Numbered from the stretch's first letter, positions 48,910-58,193 are shown. The stretch is 64,000 bases of DNA from Flavobacterium luminosum (GCF_023635005.1 NZ_JAMLJM010000005.1:151505-215504); one strand, 5' to 3'. Numbers and translations: made by a program. Notes: a model not told the origin generated them from the letters alone.

Positions 48910-50415
48910 TTATTTTTTTAAAACTCTCATCAAAACATTAAAAGCTCCGCGAATGAACGTAGCACTCGTAACCGCCTTCACCACTTGTTTTCCAATAATT
49001 TCTCCCATTCCCGGATCTTTACTACTTCTTTTTTCTACTTCTTTTACAGTTGCTTCCTCAGAAATCGCATCTATTTTTTGAGTTAGCATTTCATAAGCGC
49101 TTTCTCTGTCGATCACTTCATTGTATTTTGGTACAAGTTTAGAAGCATTGTTAAACGTAGAGATTTCTTCCTCCGTTAAAATGTCCATTCTGCTTTCAGG
49201 TGCTCTCATCATGCAAGCAACTAATGGTGTTGGAATTCCTTTTTCATTAAGAGCGGTAACCAATGCTTCTCCAATTCCTAGTGAAGTGATAATTTCGTCG
49301 GTTTTGTAAAATTCTGAAAGAGGATAATTCTCTGAAGTTTGCTTTATGGCCTGACGATCGTTAGCTGTAAAAGCTCTCAAAGCATGTTGAATTTTCAAAC
49401 CCAATTGCGATAATACTTCTTTGGGAACATCCATTGGATTTTGAGTAATAAAGTAAATTCCAATTCCTTTGGAACGAATCAACTTAACAATAGTTTCAAT
49501 TTGATTGAGTAAGGCTTTACTAGCTTCATTGAAGATTAAATGCGCTTCATCAATAAAAATAACCAATTCCGGTTGTTCAACATCGCCTTTTTCGGGCATG
49601 GTATTATATACTTCCGCCAAAAGATTTAACATGAAAGTCGAAAACAATTTAGGTTTGTCTTGTATGTCGTTCAAGCGTACTATGTTTATGTAGCCATAAC
49701 CTTTTTCATCAATACGCATCAAGTCTTCAATATCGAATGATTTTTCTCCAAAAAACACTGCTCCACCTTGTTGCTCCAATTCGATAATTTTACGAAGAAT
49801 AGTTCCTGTGGTAGCGGTAGAGATTTTACCATACATTTCTGAAATTTCATCTTTCCCTTCTTCAGTAATGTAATTCATAACCTTTTTAATGTCTTTCAAA
49901 TCCAACAAAGGCATTTTTTTGTCATCGCAATATTTGAAAATTACAGCAACCACCCCAGTTTGAGTTTCATTTAAATCTAAAATCCTTGAAAATAAAACAG
50001 GGCCAAATTCAGAGACAGTGGCACGTAATTTAACTCCAGGTTGTGCGGAAAGAGACAGGAATTCTACTGGAAATCCTTTGGCGTTAAAGGGAAGGCCAAT
50101 TTTGGCGTGTCGTTCTTTGATGAAATCTTTTTCTTCTCCGGCAACGGCTATTCCTGAAAAATCACCCTTGATATCCATCATTAAAACAGGAATCCCATTT
50201 TGAGATAATTGTTCAGACAGAACCTGAATAGTTTTTGTTTTTCCCGTTCCCGTTGCTCCGGCAATTAAACCGTGACGATTCATGGTTTTTAGCGGAATGC
50301 TTACAGGAAGAGAGAATGCGTTTCCATCTAGAATAGCGCCTCCTAAAACGATACTTGTACCTTTACAAGTGTATCCTTGTGTGATAGCATTTTTAAATTG
50401 TTCAGTTCGATCCAT
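48910..50415 (-). CDS. HerA-like ATPase (DUF853)
   Basis: This 501-residue hexameric-ATPase-type protein has Walker A AGATGTGKTKTIQ near residue 55, Walker B LVIFIDEAHLIFNEA near 290, and an arginine/sensor segment GIGIYFITQNPMDVP. Nearly all of the chain matches the DUF853 family, whose members are called helicase HerA-like. Unlike archaeal HerA, no NurA nuclease gene is adjacent, so a DNA-end-processing role is not supported here. The function in Bacteroidota is unknown. It is the first gene of the minus-strand trio. Confidence 0.88.
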   Translation of the reverse strand: MDRTEQFKNAITQGYTCKGTSIVLGGAILDGNAFSLPVSIPLKTMNRHGLIAGATGTGKTKTIQVLSEQLSQNGIPVLMMDIKGDFSGIAVAGEEKDFIKERHAKIGLPFNAKGFPVEFLSLSAQPGVKLRATVSEFGPVLFSRILDLNETQTGVVAVIFKYCDDKKMPLLDLKDIKKVMNYITEEGKDEISEMYGKISTATTGTILRKIIELEQQGGAVFFGEKSFDIEDLMRIDEKGYGYINIVRLNDIQDKPKLFSTFMLNLLAEVYNTMPEKGDVEQPELVIFIDEAHLIFNEASKALLNQIETIVKLIRSKGIGIYFITQNPMDVPKEVLSQLGLKIQHALRAFTANDRQAIKQTSENYPLSEFYKTDEIITSLGIGEALVTALNEKGIPTPLVACMMRAPESRMDILTEEEISTFNNASKLVPKYNEVIDRESAYEMLTQKIDAISEEATVKEVEKRSSKDPGMGEIIGKQVVKAVTSATFIRGAFNVLMRVLKK

Positions 50416-50779
50416 AAAATTGGTATATTATGTGCAATATAGTGTTTTTTGCTATTTTCTTACTAAAAATTGGCTTGATTTTTGATATAAGTTAAATATT
50501 AAACAAATTTTATCTCTCTTGTTTTTAATCGCATTTTGTTGCATATTTATCAATGTTTTAAGTTTTATTTAAAAAAAGCTTTATCAAATTTTTAAAAAAA
50601 AATCAAATTAACATAATGATTCGCAAAGAAAAGGAGTCTTTACACTTGTAATTTTTAGTTTTATGTGTTATAAAAGTTAAAAAAAGATTTTTTTATTAGA
50701 AGTAATCGGTTAAATTTGCTCTCATTATACTATTAAAACAATAGAATTAATCAATTAAAAAAATTTAAATTTTATTAAA
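50416..50779. other. Intergenic region with the exbB promoter
   Basis: This is a 364-base AT-rich gap between divergent genes. TAAATTTG (50711-50718) is the likely -7 element for the exbB operon, giving a 55-base leader. The rest is low-complexity A/T with no gene, terminator or convincing operator that I can see. Confidence 0.6.
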
Positions 50780-51613
50780 ATGGCAAACAACGTTAAAGTT
50801 CAAAAGAAAAAAGAACAAGGTTCAAAAGGAGGAGATATTTTCTCTGGTCTTGTAATTGCAGCATGTATTTTCGTAGGGTATTTGATTTTTAAACTTGTAA
50901 TGGGAGATCCTTCTAACTTTGAAGGAGGAAATCCAGATGGGCATCCACTACCTGGAAACTACTTAGGAATGGTGTATAAAGGAGGGGCAATTGTACCTGT
51001 GTTGATGGGATTATTGTTAATCGTAGTTGTTTTTTCGTTTGAGCGTTTCTTTGTTATCAGCAAAGCGGCTGGTAAAGGTAATTTAGATGCATTCATGAAA
51101 AAAGTACAAGCAAGCGTAAACGGTGGTGATATCGACGGAGCTATCGAAGCTTGTGATAAACAACAAGGTTCTGTTGCTAATGCAATCAAAGCTGGTTTAA
51201 TTAAATATAACCAAGTTAAAGCAGAAGGTTTTACTTCAGAAGAAGCTACTGAAACAATACACAAAGAAATTGAAGAGGCAACTTCATTAGAAATGCCAAT
51301 GTTAGAGAAAAACTTAACTATTATCTCTACTTTAGTGTCATTAGGTACATTAGTGGGATTATTAGGAACAGTAACAGGTATGATTAAAGCGTTCGGTGCG
51401 TTAGCAACTTCAGGTACTCCTGACCAAGCAGCGTTAGCAAACGGTATCTCTGAAGCACTTATCAACACTGCAACAGGTATCTTTACTTCTGCAGTAGCGA
51501 TTGTTGTTTATAACTTCTTTACTTCTAAAATTGATACTTTAACTTATTCAATTGATGAAGCTGCTAATACGATTGTAAATACTTACAGACGTTTCAAAGG
51601 AAGCTTAAAATAA
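50780..51613 (+). CDS. MotA/TolQ/ExbB proton channel protein
   Basis: This 277-residue inner-membrane protein is the proton-channel core that energises TonB. An N-terminal helix (GLVIAACIFVGYLIFKLVMG) is followed by a second (GAIVPVLMGLLLIVVVFSFERFF). The channel pair near the C-terminus includes TIISTLVSLGTLVGLLGTVTGMIKAF and ISEALINTATGIFTSAVAIVVYNFF. The conserved TATGIFTSAVA helix carries the pore Thr. Two ExbD genes and TonB follow, so this is an Exb rather than a Mot or Tol system. Confidence 0.93.
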   Translation: MANNVKVQKKKEQGSKGGDIFSGLVIAACIFVGYLIFKLVMGDPSNFEGGNPDGHPLPGNYLGMVYKGGAIVPVLMGLLLIVVVFSFERFFVISKAAGKGNLDAFMKKVQASVNGGDIDGAIEACDKQQGSVANAIKAGLIKYNQVKAEGFTSEEATETIHKEIEEATSLEMPMLEKNLTIISTLVSLGTLVGLLGTVTGMIKAFGALATSGTPDQAALANGISEALINTATGIFTSAVAIVVYNFFTSKIDTLTYSIDEAANTIVNTYRRFKGSLK

Positions 51614-51671
51614 TAATTAACCCGTTGTAGCCATTATGTTTTTATGTAATGGTGATTGAAAAAAAAATAAT

Positions 51672-52292
51672 ATGGCAGTAAAAACGCAAAAAAAAGCAGG
51701 AGCAATCGATATGACTGCTATGTGTGACGTATCATTCCTATTGCTTACGTTCTTTATCTTGACTGCTACTGCAAAACAACCTGAACCGTTGGCTGTAGAT
51801 ACGCCAAGCTCAACAGTGCAGACTAAACTACCTGAAACAGGATTAGCTACACTAACAGTAGGTAAGGGTAAAGTATTCTTCGGATTAGTTGATAGAGATA
51901 TCAGAGTGAGAACTCTTGAACTTATGGGGCAAGAGTATGGTGTAAGCTTTACAGAAGAAGAGAAAACTCGTTTTTCTCTAATTGATGGTTTTGGTGTTCC
52001 TATTGGTAGCTTAAAGCAAATTATTGCAATGAGCGGTTCTGATAGAAACAAAGAAGGATTACAACCAGGAATTCCAATGGATTCTATCGATAAGAAGAAA
52101 GATGAATTGTCAAGATGGATCTTTAACGCTCGTTCGGCAAGTGCTGAGTTAAAAAACACAGACTTAAAATTTGCCATCAAGGGTGATGCTCAATTAGAAT
52201 ATCCAGCTATTAAGCGTGTAATGGATGTTTTACAAGACCAAGACGTAAACAGTTTCAATTTGGTAACTGGATTACGTGGGGAAGATTTTTAA
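51672..52292 (+). CDS. ExbD-type biopolymer transport protein (first)
   Basis: This 206-residue protein has the ExbD arrangement: a short basic N-terminus, one transmembrane helix with the proton-carrying Asp (DMTAMCDVSFLLLTFFILTA, Asp near residue 23), and a periplasmic domain. It carries an insertion of roughly 60 residues compared with E. coli ExbD (141). The next gene is a second ExbD, the usual Bacteroidota arrangement. It pairs with ExbB (58 bases upstream) in a channel complex. Confidence 0.92.
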   Translation: MAVKTQKKAGAIDMTAMCDVSFLLLTFFILTATAKQPEPLAVDTPSSTVQTKLPETGLATLTVGKGKVFFGLVDRDIRVRTLELMGQEYGVSFTEEEKTRFSLIDGFGVPIGSLKQIIAMSGSDRNKEGLQPGIPMDSIDKKKDELSRWIFNARSASAELKNTDLKFAIKGDAQLEYPAIKRVMDVLQDQDVNSFNLVTGLRGEDF

Positions 52293-52310
52293 CAGTATAA
52301 AAATTAAGAA

Positions 52311-52856
52311 ATGGCAGAATTAAATACCGACGACGGTGGTGGCAAAAAAGGCGGCAAGAAGGTAAGAAGTAAAAAATCGAACGCTAAGGTAGACTTAACG
52401 GCGATGGTGGACTTAGCTTTCCTTTTGATTACCTTCTTCATGTTGACCACTTCGTTATCAAAGCCACAGTCTATGGACTTGGGATTGCCGGACAAACAAA
52501 AAGAGAATGAGCCTCAAGACGATATCGAGGTTGCTGATAACCGTACGATGACTATTTTGTTAGGTGAAAATAACAAAATTAAATGGTACATGGGACAATT
52601 CGGCGCTCCACTAGAAGGACCAAGTGATTCTTCTTATGGTAAAGCAGGTATTCGTCAGGAGATCTTATCAAAAGTGAAGTCGGTTCCTGAGGCTACAGGT
52701 GATCCAAAAAAAGGTTTGATTGTTATTATTAAGATGGATAAAAAGACCAATTATAAAAACATGGTCGATATTCTTGATGAAATGGCTATTGCAAAAGTTC
52801 CTACTTATGCATTAGTAGATATCACTCCGGATGAGAAAGCTTTGCTTTCTAAATAA
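52311..52856 (+). CDS. ExbD-type biopolymer transport protein (second)
   Basis: This 181-residue ExbD has a glycine/lysine-rich N-terminus (DDGGGKKGGKKVRSKKS) and a membrane helix with the conserved Asp (VDLTAMVDLAFLLITFFMLTT, Asp near 36), then a periplasmic domain ending near VDITPDEKA. It is 18 bases after the first ExbD. Two distinct ExbD proteins could form a mixed dimer inside the ExbB pentamer. Confidence 0.92.
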   Translation: MAELNTDDGGGKKGGKKVRSKKSNAKVDLTAMVDLAFLLITFFMLTTSLSKPQSMDLGLPDKQKENEPQDDIEVADNRTMTILLGENNKIKWYMGQFGAPLEGPSDSSYGKAGIRQEILSKVKSVPEATGDPKKGLIVIIKMDKKTNYKNMVDILDEMAIAKVPTYALVDITPDEKALLSK

Positions 52857-52880
52857 TATTAATCCTAACAACTATTTATA

Positions 52881-53702
52881 ATGAAATTAGATTTGTTTAC
52901 ATCGCAGTGGTTAGATTTAGTATTTGAAGGACGTAACAAAAAGTATGGTGCTTATGCGTTGCGTAAAGAAAATCCTAAAACTTCACTACGTGCGTTATTG
53001 TTAGGTGGAGTAGTTTTTGCATTGGGAGTTAGTCTTCCGAAAATTATCGAATTAATCCCAACTGGAGATACTGCAGAAAAAGCATTAGATGAAAAAGTGG
53101 TATTGATAGATTTGAACAAACCAAAAGAAAATGTTCCACCACCACCACCTGAGAAGAAACCGGAACCACCAAAACCTAAAGTTGATGAAGTAAAATTCGT
53201 GAAACCTAAAGTGGTTGAGGCGGCAAAAGTGACTGAAGAGATCAAAACCATGGAGGAATTGAAAGATAAGAACATTGCAGAGAAAGACCAAAAAGGTGAT
53301 GAAAATGCAAAAGTAACTATCGATCAACCTACAGGAGATTCTGATAAACCGGCTGAAGTTGTAGATAACAACGTATATAGCTCAGCAGGTCTAGAAGTAC
53401 AACCTGAATTCCCTGGAGGATGGGGTAAATTTGGTCAGTTCGTAGCTCAAAAATATAGAACTGACGAGATCTCTGAAAGAGCAGGTCAAGAATTAAAAGG
53501 TAGAATTATTGTTGAATTCGTAGTTGAAAAAGACGGTAGTTTAACAGATATTAATGTGGTACGTGACTTAGGTTATGGAACAGGTGATGAGGCTATTAGA
53601 GTTTTAAAATCTATGCCTAAATTGAGACCTGGAGAACAAAACGGAAAAAAAGTACGTGCTAAGTTTAGCTTACCAATTTCAGTTACTATTACTTCTGAAT
53701 AA
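52881..53702 (+). CDS. Energy transducer TonB
   Basis: This 273-residue TonB has a cytoplasmic N-terminus (QWLDLVFEGRNKKYGAYALRKENPKT) of the kind common in Bacteroidota TonB, one membrane helix near residues 35-55, a Pro/Lys-rich spacer (KENVPPPPPEKKPEPPKPK) and the C-terminal domain (FVVEKDGSLTDINVVRDLGYGTGDEAIRVLKSMPKLRPGEQNGKKV). It transmits proton-motive force from ExbBD to outer-membrane receptors such as SusC-type transporters. It ends exactly where the next gene begins. Confidence 0.95.
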   Translation: MKLDLFTSQWLDLVFEGRNKKYGAYALRKENPKTSLRALLLGGVVFALGVSLPKIIELIPTGDTAEKALDEKVVLIDLNKPKENVPPPPPEKKPEPPKPKVDEVKFVKPKVVEAAKVTEEIKTMEELKDKNIAEKDQKGDENAKVTIDQPTGDSDKPAEVVDNNVYSSAGLEVQPEFPGGWGKFGQFVAQKYRTDEISERAGQELKGRIIVEFVVEKDGSLTDINVVRDLGYGTGDEAIRVLKSMPKLRPGEQNGKKVRAKFSLPISVTITSE

Positions 53703-53924
53703 ATGAGTAATTACAGAAATAATTCAGGAAAGAAATCGCTCTTTGAGCGATTTCTTCTCGTTATAGGTATATTGTTTTTTGTTGTATACCTACTTATGGG
53801 ACTCGCTATTTTGTTCTGGGATAAACTTACCTTACCTTTATCTCAAGAATATAGAACAGCTCTAGGAGTCATTATTATTGTATATGCTTTTTTTCGATTT
53901 ATACGTTTCTTTCAAAAATCTTAA
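53703..53924 (+). CDS. Small two-helix membrane protein of the exb-tonB operon
   Basis: This 73-residue protein has two hydrophobic stretches (FLLVIGILFFVVYLLMGLAILFW and TALGVIIIVYAFFRFIRFF) after a basic N-terminus. No catalytic residues are seen and I recognise no named family. ATG follows directly on the tonB stop and the next gene begins one base after its own stop, so it is certainly part of the operon. It may be a small accessory subunit. Confidence 0.8.
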   Translation: MSNYRNNSGKKSLFERFLLVIGILFFVVYLLMGLAILFWDKLTLPLSQEYRTALGVIIIVYAFFRFIRFFQKS

Positions 53925-53925
53925 C

Positions 53926-54837
53926 ATGAAAAAAATATATTTAACCGTTGCTGTTGCGCTTTCCTTTTTAGTTTTTTTTAGTTGTAATAAACAAAAACAA
54001 GGAACCGGTTCAGATACAATCTTAACAGGAAAAGCAACTATTTTGGTAGATGAAACTATTTTACCAATCATTGAAGATCAGGAAATGGTTTTTGAGAGTC
54101 AATATGATGCAGATTTAACTCTGGTAGGAATGTCGGAGACAGAGATTGTGAAAAATCTTGCTGAAGGAAAAAATGATCTTGCTATTCTTACTCGTGAGCT
54201 TACTGAAGGAGAAGCAGGTTATTTTGCTGAAAAGAAAATTAAACCCAAAGTAACACCTTTGGCAACAGACGGTATTGCTTTTATCTCTAATAAATCTAAT
54301 GGTGATAGAAAAATTGATTTGAAAGAAATTATCGCTTTTATGAAAGGTGATGACTCTAAATTTTCAAGTTTGGTTTTTGATAACGCAAATTCAAGTACGG
54401 TTAGATATTTTAAAAATTTAGCAGGAATCGAATCTTTGCCAACAAAGAATTTATATTCTTTCAAGACAAATAATGAAGTAATTAAATTCGTAGCTGATAA
54501 TCCTGGATCTGTTGGAATTGTAGGTGTAAATTGGTTAATGCAGCCGATGCCTGAATTTCAAAGTACCGTAGATAAAGTAGCACTTTTGGAAGTAAAAGCA
54601 AATAATGGTACCTTTGTTTTACCGACCCAAGATTTCATGGCTTCTGGATTATATCCTGTAACAAGAGAAATTAAAATGTTAAATTATCAAGGATATTCAG
54701 GTTTAGGCATGGGTTTTGCTTCATTTGTAGCAGGAGAAATTGGTCAACGAATAATTCTTAAATCAGGACTTGTACCATTTCGAATGCCAGGAAGAAATAT
54801 AATCATCCGAAAAGAAATAGAAAAAAAGAATAATTAA
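53926..54837 (+). CDS. PstS-like phosphate-binding lipoprotein
   Basis: The 303-residue protein from the ATG at 53926 has a lipoprotein signal (ALSFLVFFSCNKQ, lipid-bearing Cys near residue 20). A periplasmic-binding domain of the PstS type begins ILTGKATILVDETILPIIEDQEMVFESQYDADL and ends GLGMGFASFVAGEIGQRIILKSGLVPFRMPGR. No pst permease genes are adjacent. In this operon a link to TonB energisation rather than to phosphate ABC uptake is plausible, but the ligand is unknown. Confidence 0.87.
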   Translation: MKKIYLTVAVALSFLVFFSCNKQKQGTGSDTILTGKATILVDETILPIIEDQEMVFESQYDADLTLVGMSETEIVKNLAEGKNDLAILTRELTEGEAGYFAEKKIKPKVTPLATDGIAFISNKSNGDRKIDLKEIIAFMKGDDSKFSSLVFDNANSSTVRYFKNLAGIESLPTKNLYSFKTNNEVIKFVADNPGSVGIVGVNWLMQPMPEFQSTVDKVALLEVKANNGTFVLPTQDFMASGLYPVTREIKMLNYQGYSGLGMGFASFVAGEIGQRIILKSGLVPFRMPGRNIIIRKEIEKKNN

Positions 54838-54854
54838 AAGTAAATCTTAACACA

Positions 54855-56543
54855 ATGAATAAATTTAAATTTTTCAGTGTCGCTTTATTAGCATTGGGTT
54901 CTTCAGCTTTTGCTCAGGATATTGCATCTGCTAAAAAAGCTATAGATGCTGAACAATATGAGAAAGCAAAATCAATTTTAAAATCAATCATCAAAACTAC
55001 TCCTGAAAACGGAAGAGCTGCTTTTCTTTTAGGGAAAGTGTATCTAAAACAAAATGCTCAGGATTCTGCTAAAATTGCCTTTTTAAATGGTTTAGAAGCA
55101 AAAGAAGGTGGCGTATTTAACTACATTGGATTAGGGCAAATTGATTTAGATAAAGGAAACGAACAAGCGGCTCAATTCAATTTCGATCAGGCTACTGCAG
55201 GAATGAGAAAGAAAGATATCGAGCAATTTGTATATATTGGTCAAGCTTACACTAATTCGGACAAACCAAATTATAAAAAAGCTATTGAAGTTTTAAATAA
55301 AGCTAAAGCTGTCAATATCAATGATGCTGCAACACTAATTTCTTTAGGAGATGCTTACACTGGTGACAAAAACCAAAATGAAGCTTACGCATCTTATAGA
55401 AATGCTTTTGATGCAGATAACACTTTAGTGAGAGCTAAAATGCAACAAGGAGTTTTACTTAAAAATGCAAAAGCTTTCAATGAAGCTAAAAATGCTTTGG
55501 AAGAAGTAGCAAAAGCAAACCCTTCTTACGGTCCAGTATATCGTGAATTGGCTGAAACTTATTTCGGTTGGTCAACTTTTGATAAAGCCAATAGTGCTGA
55601 ATACAAGAAAAAAGCCTTAGAAAACTATGAGAAATACATGAGTCTTACTGATTATTCATTATCGTCGAAATTACGTCGTATGGACTTCTTGTATGTAACT
55701 AAAGAGTTTGATGCTTTAGAAAAAGAGACTGAAGAATTGAAAAAATCAGGGAATGTAGACCCTAAAGTTCTATTGTTCTCTGGATATATTGCCTATGAAA
55801 AAGGAAATTATCAAATGGCTATTGCTGATTTGGAGAAATACGTTGCTACTCCAAACGCAAGACCTTTTGCTCGTGCCTTCATGTATTTAGGTTTATCACA
55901 ACAAAAATTAGCTTTTACTCCAGCAGCAAATCCAAACGACAAACCAGTGGTTGATCGTGCAAAATTTGATGCAAGTATCGAGAACTTTAAAAAAGCAGCA
56001 GAGATCGATAAAACACAATTAATTGAGTTGAGTGATCTTGGTAAATCTCTTTTTGAGAAGAAAATGTATGTTGAAGCAGCAGCGGTTTGTGAAGTAGCAT
56101 TATTAAATACAGAATCAAAAAACAAATTGTATGATAATTTCTTTTTAGGATATTCATTGTATTTCAATAATTACGATAAAGATGCAAAAGATATGAGTGT
56201 TGAGGAACTTCAAAAAGCGGATAAGGCTTTTGAAAATGTTGCAACAGCTTCTCCAACAACTCAAGATGCACACTTATACCGTGCTCGTGTAAACAGCTTG
56301 TTAACAGATCCGTTGGCTGCTGAGCAAATGGCGAAAAGTTATGAAGAATACACCAAAGTGGTAACTACTAAAGGACCAGAAACGGTTGAAAAGAACAAAG
56401 CCAAAATGGTGGAAGCTTACAATAACTTAGCTAAATATTTTGGAAAAACTGATAAAGTAAAAGCTTCTGAATTTGTAACTAAGGCTTTAGCTTTAGATCC
56501 TGCAGATGCTGATGCTCTAACGTTAAAAAATGCTTTGAAATAA
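54855..56543 (+). CDS. Secreted tetratricopeptide repeat protein
   Basis: The 562-residue protein has a signal peptide (MNKFKFFSVALLALGSSAFAQ). TPR-type helical repeats run through the chain: EQYEKAKSILKSIIKTTPENGRAAFLLGKVYL, NAAFDADNTLVRAKMQQGVLL-like units, EKGNYQMAIADLEKYVATP and ASEFVTKALALDPADADALTL. It is likely a periplasmic scaffold. It closes the exbB-exbD-exbD-tonB-small protein-PstS-like operon and is followed by a strong terminator. Confidence 0.88.
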   Translation: MNKFKFFSVALLALGSSAFAQDIASAKKAIDAEQYEKAKSILKSIIKTTPENGRAAFLLGKVYLKQNAQDSAKIAFLNGLEAKEGGVFNYIGLGQIDLDKGNEQAAQFNFDQATAGMRKKDIEQFVYIGQAYTNSDKPNYKKAIEVLNKAKAVNINDAATLISLGDAYTGDKNQNEAYASYRNAFDADNTLVRAKMQQGVLLKNAKAFNEAKNALEEVAKANPSYGPVYRELAETYFGWSTFDKANSAEYKKKALENYEKYMSLTDYSLSSKLRRMDFLYVTKEFDALEKETEELKKSGNVDPKVLLFSGYIAYEKGNYQMAIADLEKYVATPNARPFARAFMYLGLSQQKLAFTPAANPNDKPVVDRAKFDASIENFKKAAEIDKTQLIELSDLGKSLFEKKMYVEAAAVCEVALLNTESKNKLYDNFFLGYSLYFNNYDKDAKDMSVEELQKADKAFENVATASPTTQDAHLYRARVNSLLTDPLAAEQMAKSYEEYTKVVTTKGPETVEKNKAKMVEAYNNLAKYFGKTDKVKASEFVTKALALDPADADALTLKNALK

Positions 56544-56566
56544 TTCTGAGTAATAACAACTTTAAA

Positions 56567-56597
56567 AAACCACTTCAATAACGAAGTGGTTTTTTTG
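56567..56597 (+). terminator. Terminator of the exb-tonB operon
   Basis: AAACCACTTC (56567-56576) pairs with GAAGTGGTTT (56583-56592), with a T-run to 56597. Confidence 0.88.
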
Positions 56598-56686
56598 TTT
56601 TTAAAACTATTGATCTTCAAGGTTAAAAAGTTCCCAAAAGGAAGCGATTTAGGAATCATTCCAATGGTTTTCTTCAATCTATTAAC

Positions 56687-56694
56687 TATCTTTG
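56687..56694 (+). promoter_or_regulatory. Promoter -7 element for queE
   Basis: TATCTTTG is a full -7 match. The start would be near 56700, about 13 bases before the ATG. Confidence 0.6.
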
Positions 56695-56712
56695 CACCCT
56701 ATTTTTTCAATT

Positions 56713-57345
56713 ATGCTTAAAAAAGAAATTCAGTTGGCAGTCGAAAAGGGTGAGATGCTTCCTTTAATGGAAGAATTTTACACCATACAAGGAGAAGGAT
56801 ATCATACAGGTACGGCAGCCTATTTTATTCGTATAGGAGGTTGTGATGTGGGATGTCATTGGTGCGACGTAAAAGAAAGCTGGAATGCCGAATTACATCC
56901 CCCAACAGCTGTAAGTACTATTGTTGACAATGCGAAAAAATTCGCAGAAACAGTTGTGGTAACTGGTGGCGAACCGTTAACATGGGATATGACAAAGTTG
57001 ACTGCTAAACTGAAAGAAGAGCATTTGCGAGTACATATTGAAACTTCTGGAGCCTATCCTGTATCAGGAACTTGGGATTGGTTTTGTTTATCACCGAAGA
57101 AAACCAAATTACCAGTAGAGGAAGCTTACGAAATTGCAGACGAATTAAAAGTAATTATTCATAACAAACACGATTTTCAATTTGCTGAAGAACAAGCAGC
57201 AAAAGTGAATGATAAGGCTATTTTGTTTCTACAACCTGAGTGGAGCAAAAAAGAAGAAATGACACCACTGATTGTTGATTATGTCATGAATCATCCAAAA
57301 TGGAGAGTTTCTCTACAAACTCATAAGTATTTAAATATTCCATAA
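56713..57345 (+). CDS. queE: 7-carboxy-7-deazaguanine synthase
   Basis: QueE (210 residues from the ATG at 56713) is a radical-SAM enzyme that makes the deazaguanine ring used for queuosine. The cluster motif CDVGCHWCDVKESW (Cys-x3-Cys-x2-Cys) follows FYTIQGEGYHTGTAAYFIRIGG. VVTGGEPLTWDM and HIETSGAYPVSGTWDWFCLSPKKTKLP match the family. A TTG at 56692 would extend the frame by seven residues but overlaps the promoter. It is monocistronic. Confidence 0.95.
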   Translation: MLKKEIQLAVEKGEMLPLMEEFYTIQGEGYHTGTAAYFIRIGGCDVGCHWCDVKESWNAELHPPTAVSTIVDNAKKFAETVVVTGGEPLTWDMTKLTAKLKEEHLRVHIETSGAYPVSGTWDWFCLSPKKTKLPVEEAYEIADELKVIIHNKHDFQFAEEQAAKVNDKAILFLQPEWSKKEEMTPLIVDYVMNHPKWRVSLQTHKYLNIP

Positions 57346-57692
57346 TTTTTTTTCTACATAAGGGTGAATGTCTGACACTATTGAATTTAATTTTGTAGTG
57401 ACACAGACATTTTATGCCTTTTTTTATGAAGATATTTTTTCGTAATCAATCTGCTGTAAATGATGTGGCAATGGCGAGTTCAGCAAAGTAATGTTGATAG
57501 CTTTTGACTTTTTTTTGGCTTTAACTGTTAAAAGATATGTTATTCATTAAAATTTTAACATATTAATATTTTGTTAATAAATTTTTAATATATATTTTTA
57601 CAGAATCATTATGATGTAGATTATTTCTGCCCCAGAGAATTAACCTATTTGAGTTTTGGATTGATTATTAACTTTAAAATACCACAGTAATC
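57346..57692. other. Intergenic region: queE terminator hairpin and a 21-codon ORF
   Basis: AATGTCTG (57367-57374) pairs with CAGACATT (57404-57411), with extra pairs inside, and a T-run follows at 57419-57425; this is a possible queE terminator. A short ORF at 57426-57491 (MKIFFRNQSAVNDVAMASSAK) lies directly after, but nothing else supports it as a gene. The remaining 200 bases are AT-rich, with no clear promoter for the next gene. Confidence 0.45.
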
Positions 57693-58085
57693 ATGAAAAG
57701 AATATTACTTATTACGCTTTTTTTCGTAACCCAATTTTGCTTTTCACAGGCTCCAATGAGCGTGATGGATAAACAAGCACCTATTCCTTATGAAGTAGTA
57801 GAAAATCAACCTTTATATCCGGGAGGAATCAATGAATTCATTAAGTTTATCGGTAAAAATTATAGAGTTCCAGAAGTGGAAGGTCTTAACGGTGTTGTTA
57901 AGGTAAGTTTTGTAATTGACACCAATGGAGCTGTTACTGACGTGAAAATAGTGAATGATTTAGGATATGGAAGCGGAGAAGAAGCAAAACGCGTAGTTCA
58001 AATGTCACCAAAATGGACACCTGGCGATCAGGAAGGTAAAGCGGTTAGAGTATTGTATACTTTGCCGATAACGATTAGAAATTAA
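57693..58085 (+). CDS. Secreted protein consisting of a TonB C-terminal domain
   Basis: The 130-residue protein has a signal peptide (MKRILLITLFFVTQFCFSQ) and then only a TonB-type C-terminal domain (LYPGGINEFIKFIGKNYRVPEVEGLNGVVKVSFVIDTNGAVTDVKIVNDLGYGSGEEAKRVVQMSPKWTPGDQ). It has no Pro-rich spacer. It resembles the last 90 residues of the 52881 TonB (DVKIVNDLGYGSGEEA versus DINVVRDLGYGTGDEA). It cannot be powered by ExbBD in the usual way because the signal peptide should be cleaved. Confidence 0.85.
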   Translation: MKRILLITLFFVTQFCFSQAPMSVMDKQAPIPYEVVENQPLYPGGINEFIKFIGKNYRVPEVEGLNGVVKVSFVIDTNGAVTDVKIVNDLGYGSGEEAKRVVQMSPKWTPGDQEGKAVRVLYTLPITIRN

Positions 58086-58144
58086 AATACTATTAGACAA
58101 AATTTACTTACGTTATATAGTTTTTATAAAAATAGATGAATAGT

Positions 58145-58169
58145 AACCCAACTTATGTTGGGTTTTTTT
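58145..58169 (+). terminator. Terminator before the aminotransferase gene
   Basis: AACCCAAC (58145-58152), TTAT loop, GTTGGGTT (58157-58164), and Ts to 58169. Confidence 0.85.
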
Positions 58170-58193
58170 ATTTTTATTGAAAATAGTAAACAA

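Noticed and set aside
53085..53327. 80-residue Phe/Trp-rich minus-strand ORF inside tonB
   Set aside because: It is the antisense of the Pro/Lys-rich TonB spacer; the odd composition is a by-product.
57426..57491. 21-codon ORF after queE considered as a leader peptide
   Set aside because: No terminator or antiterminator follows it, no codon bias stands out, and the next gene is 200 bases away.
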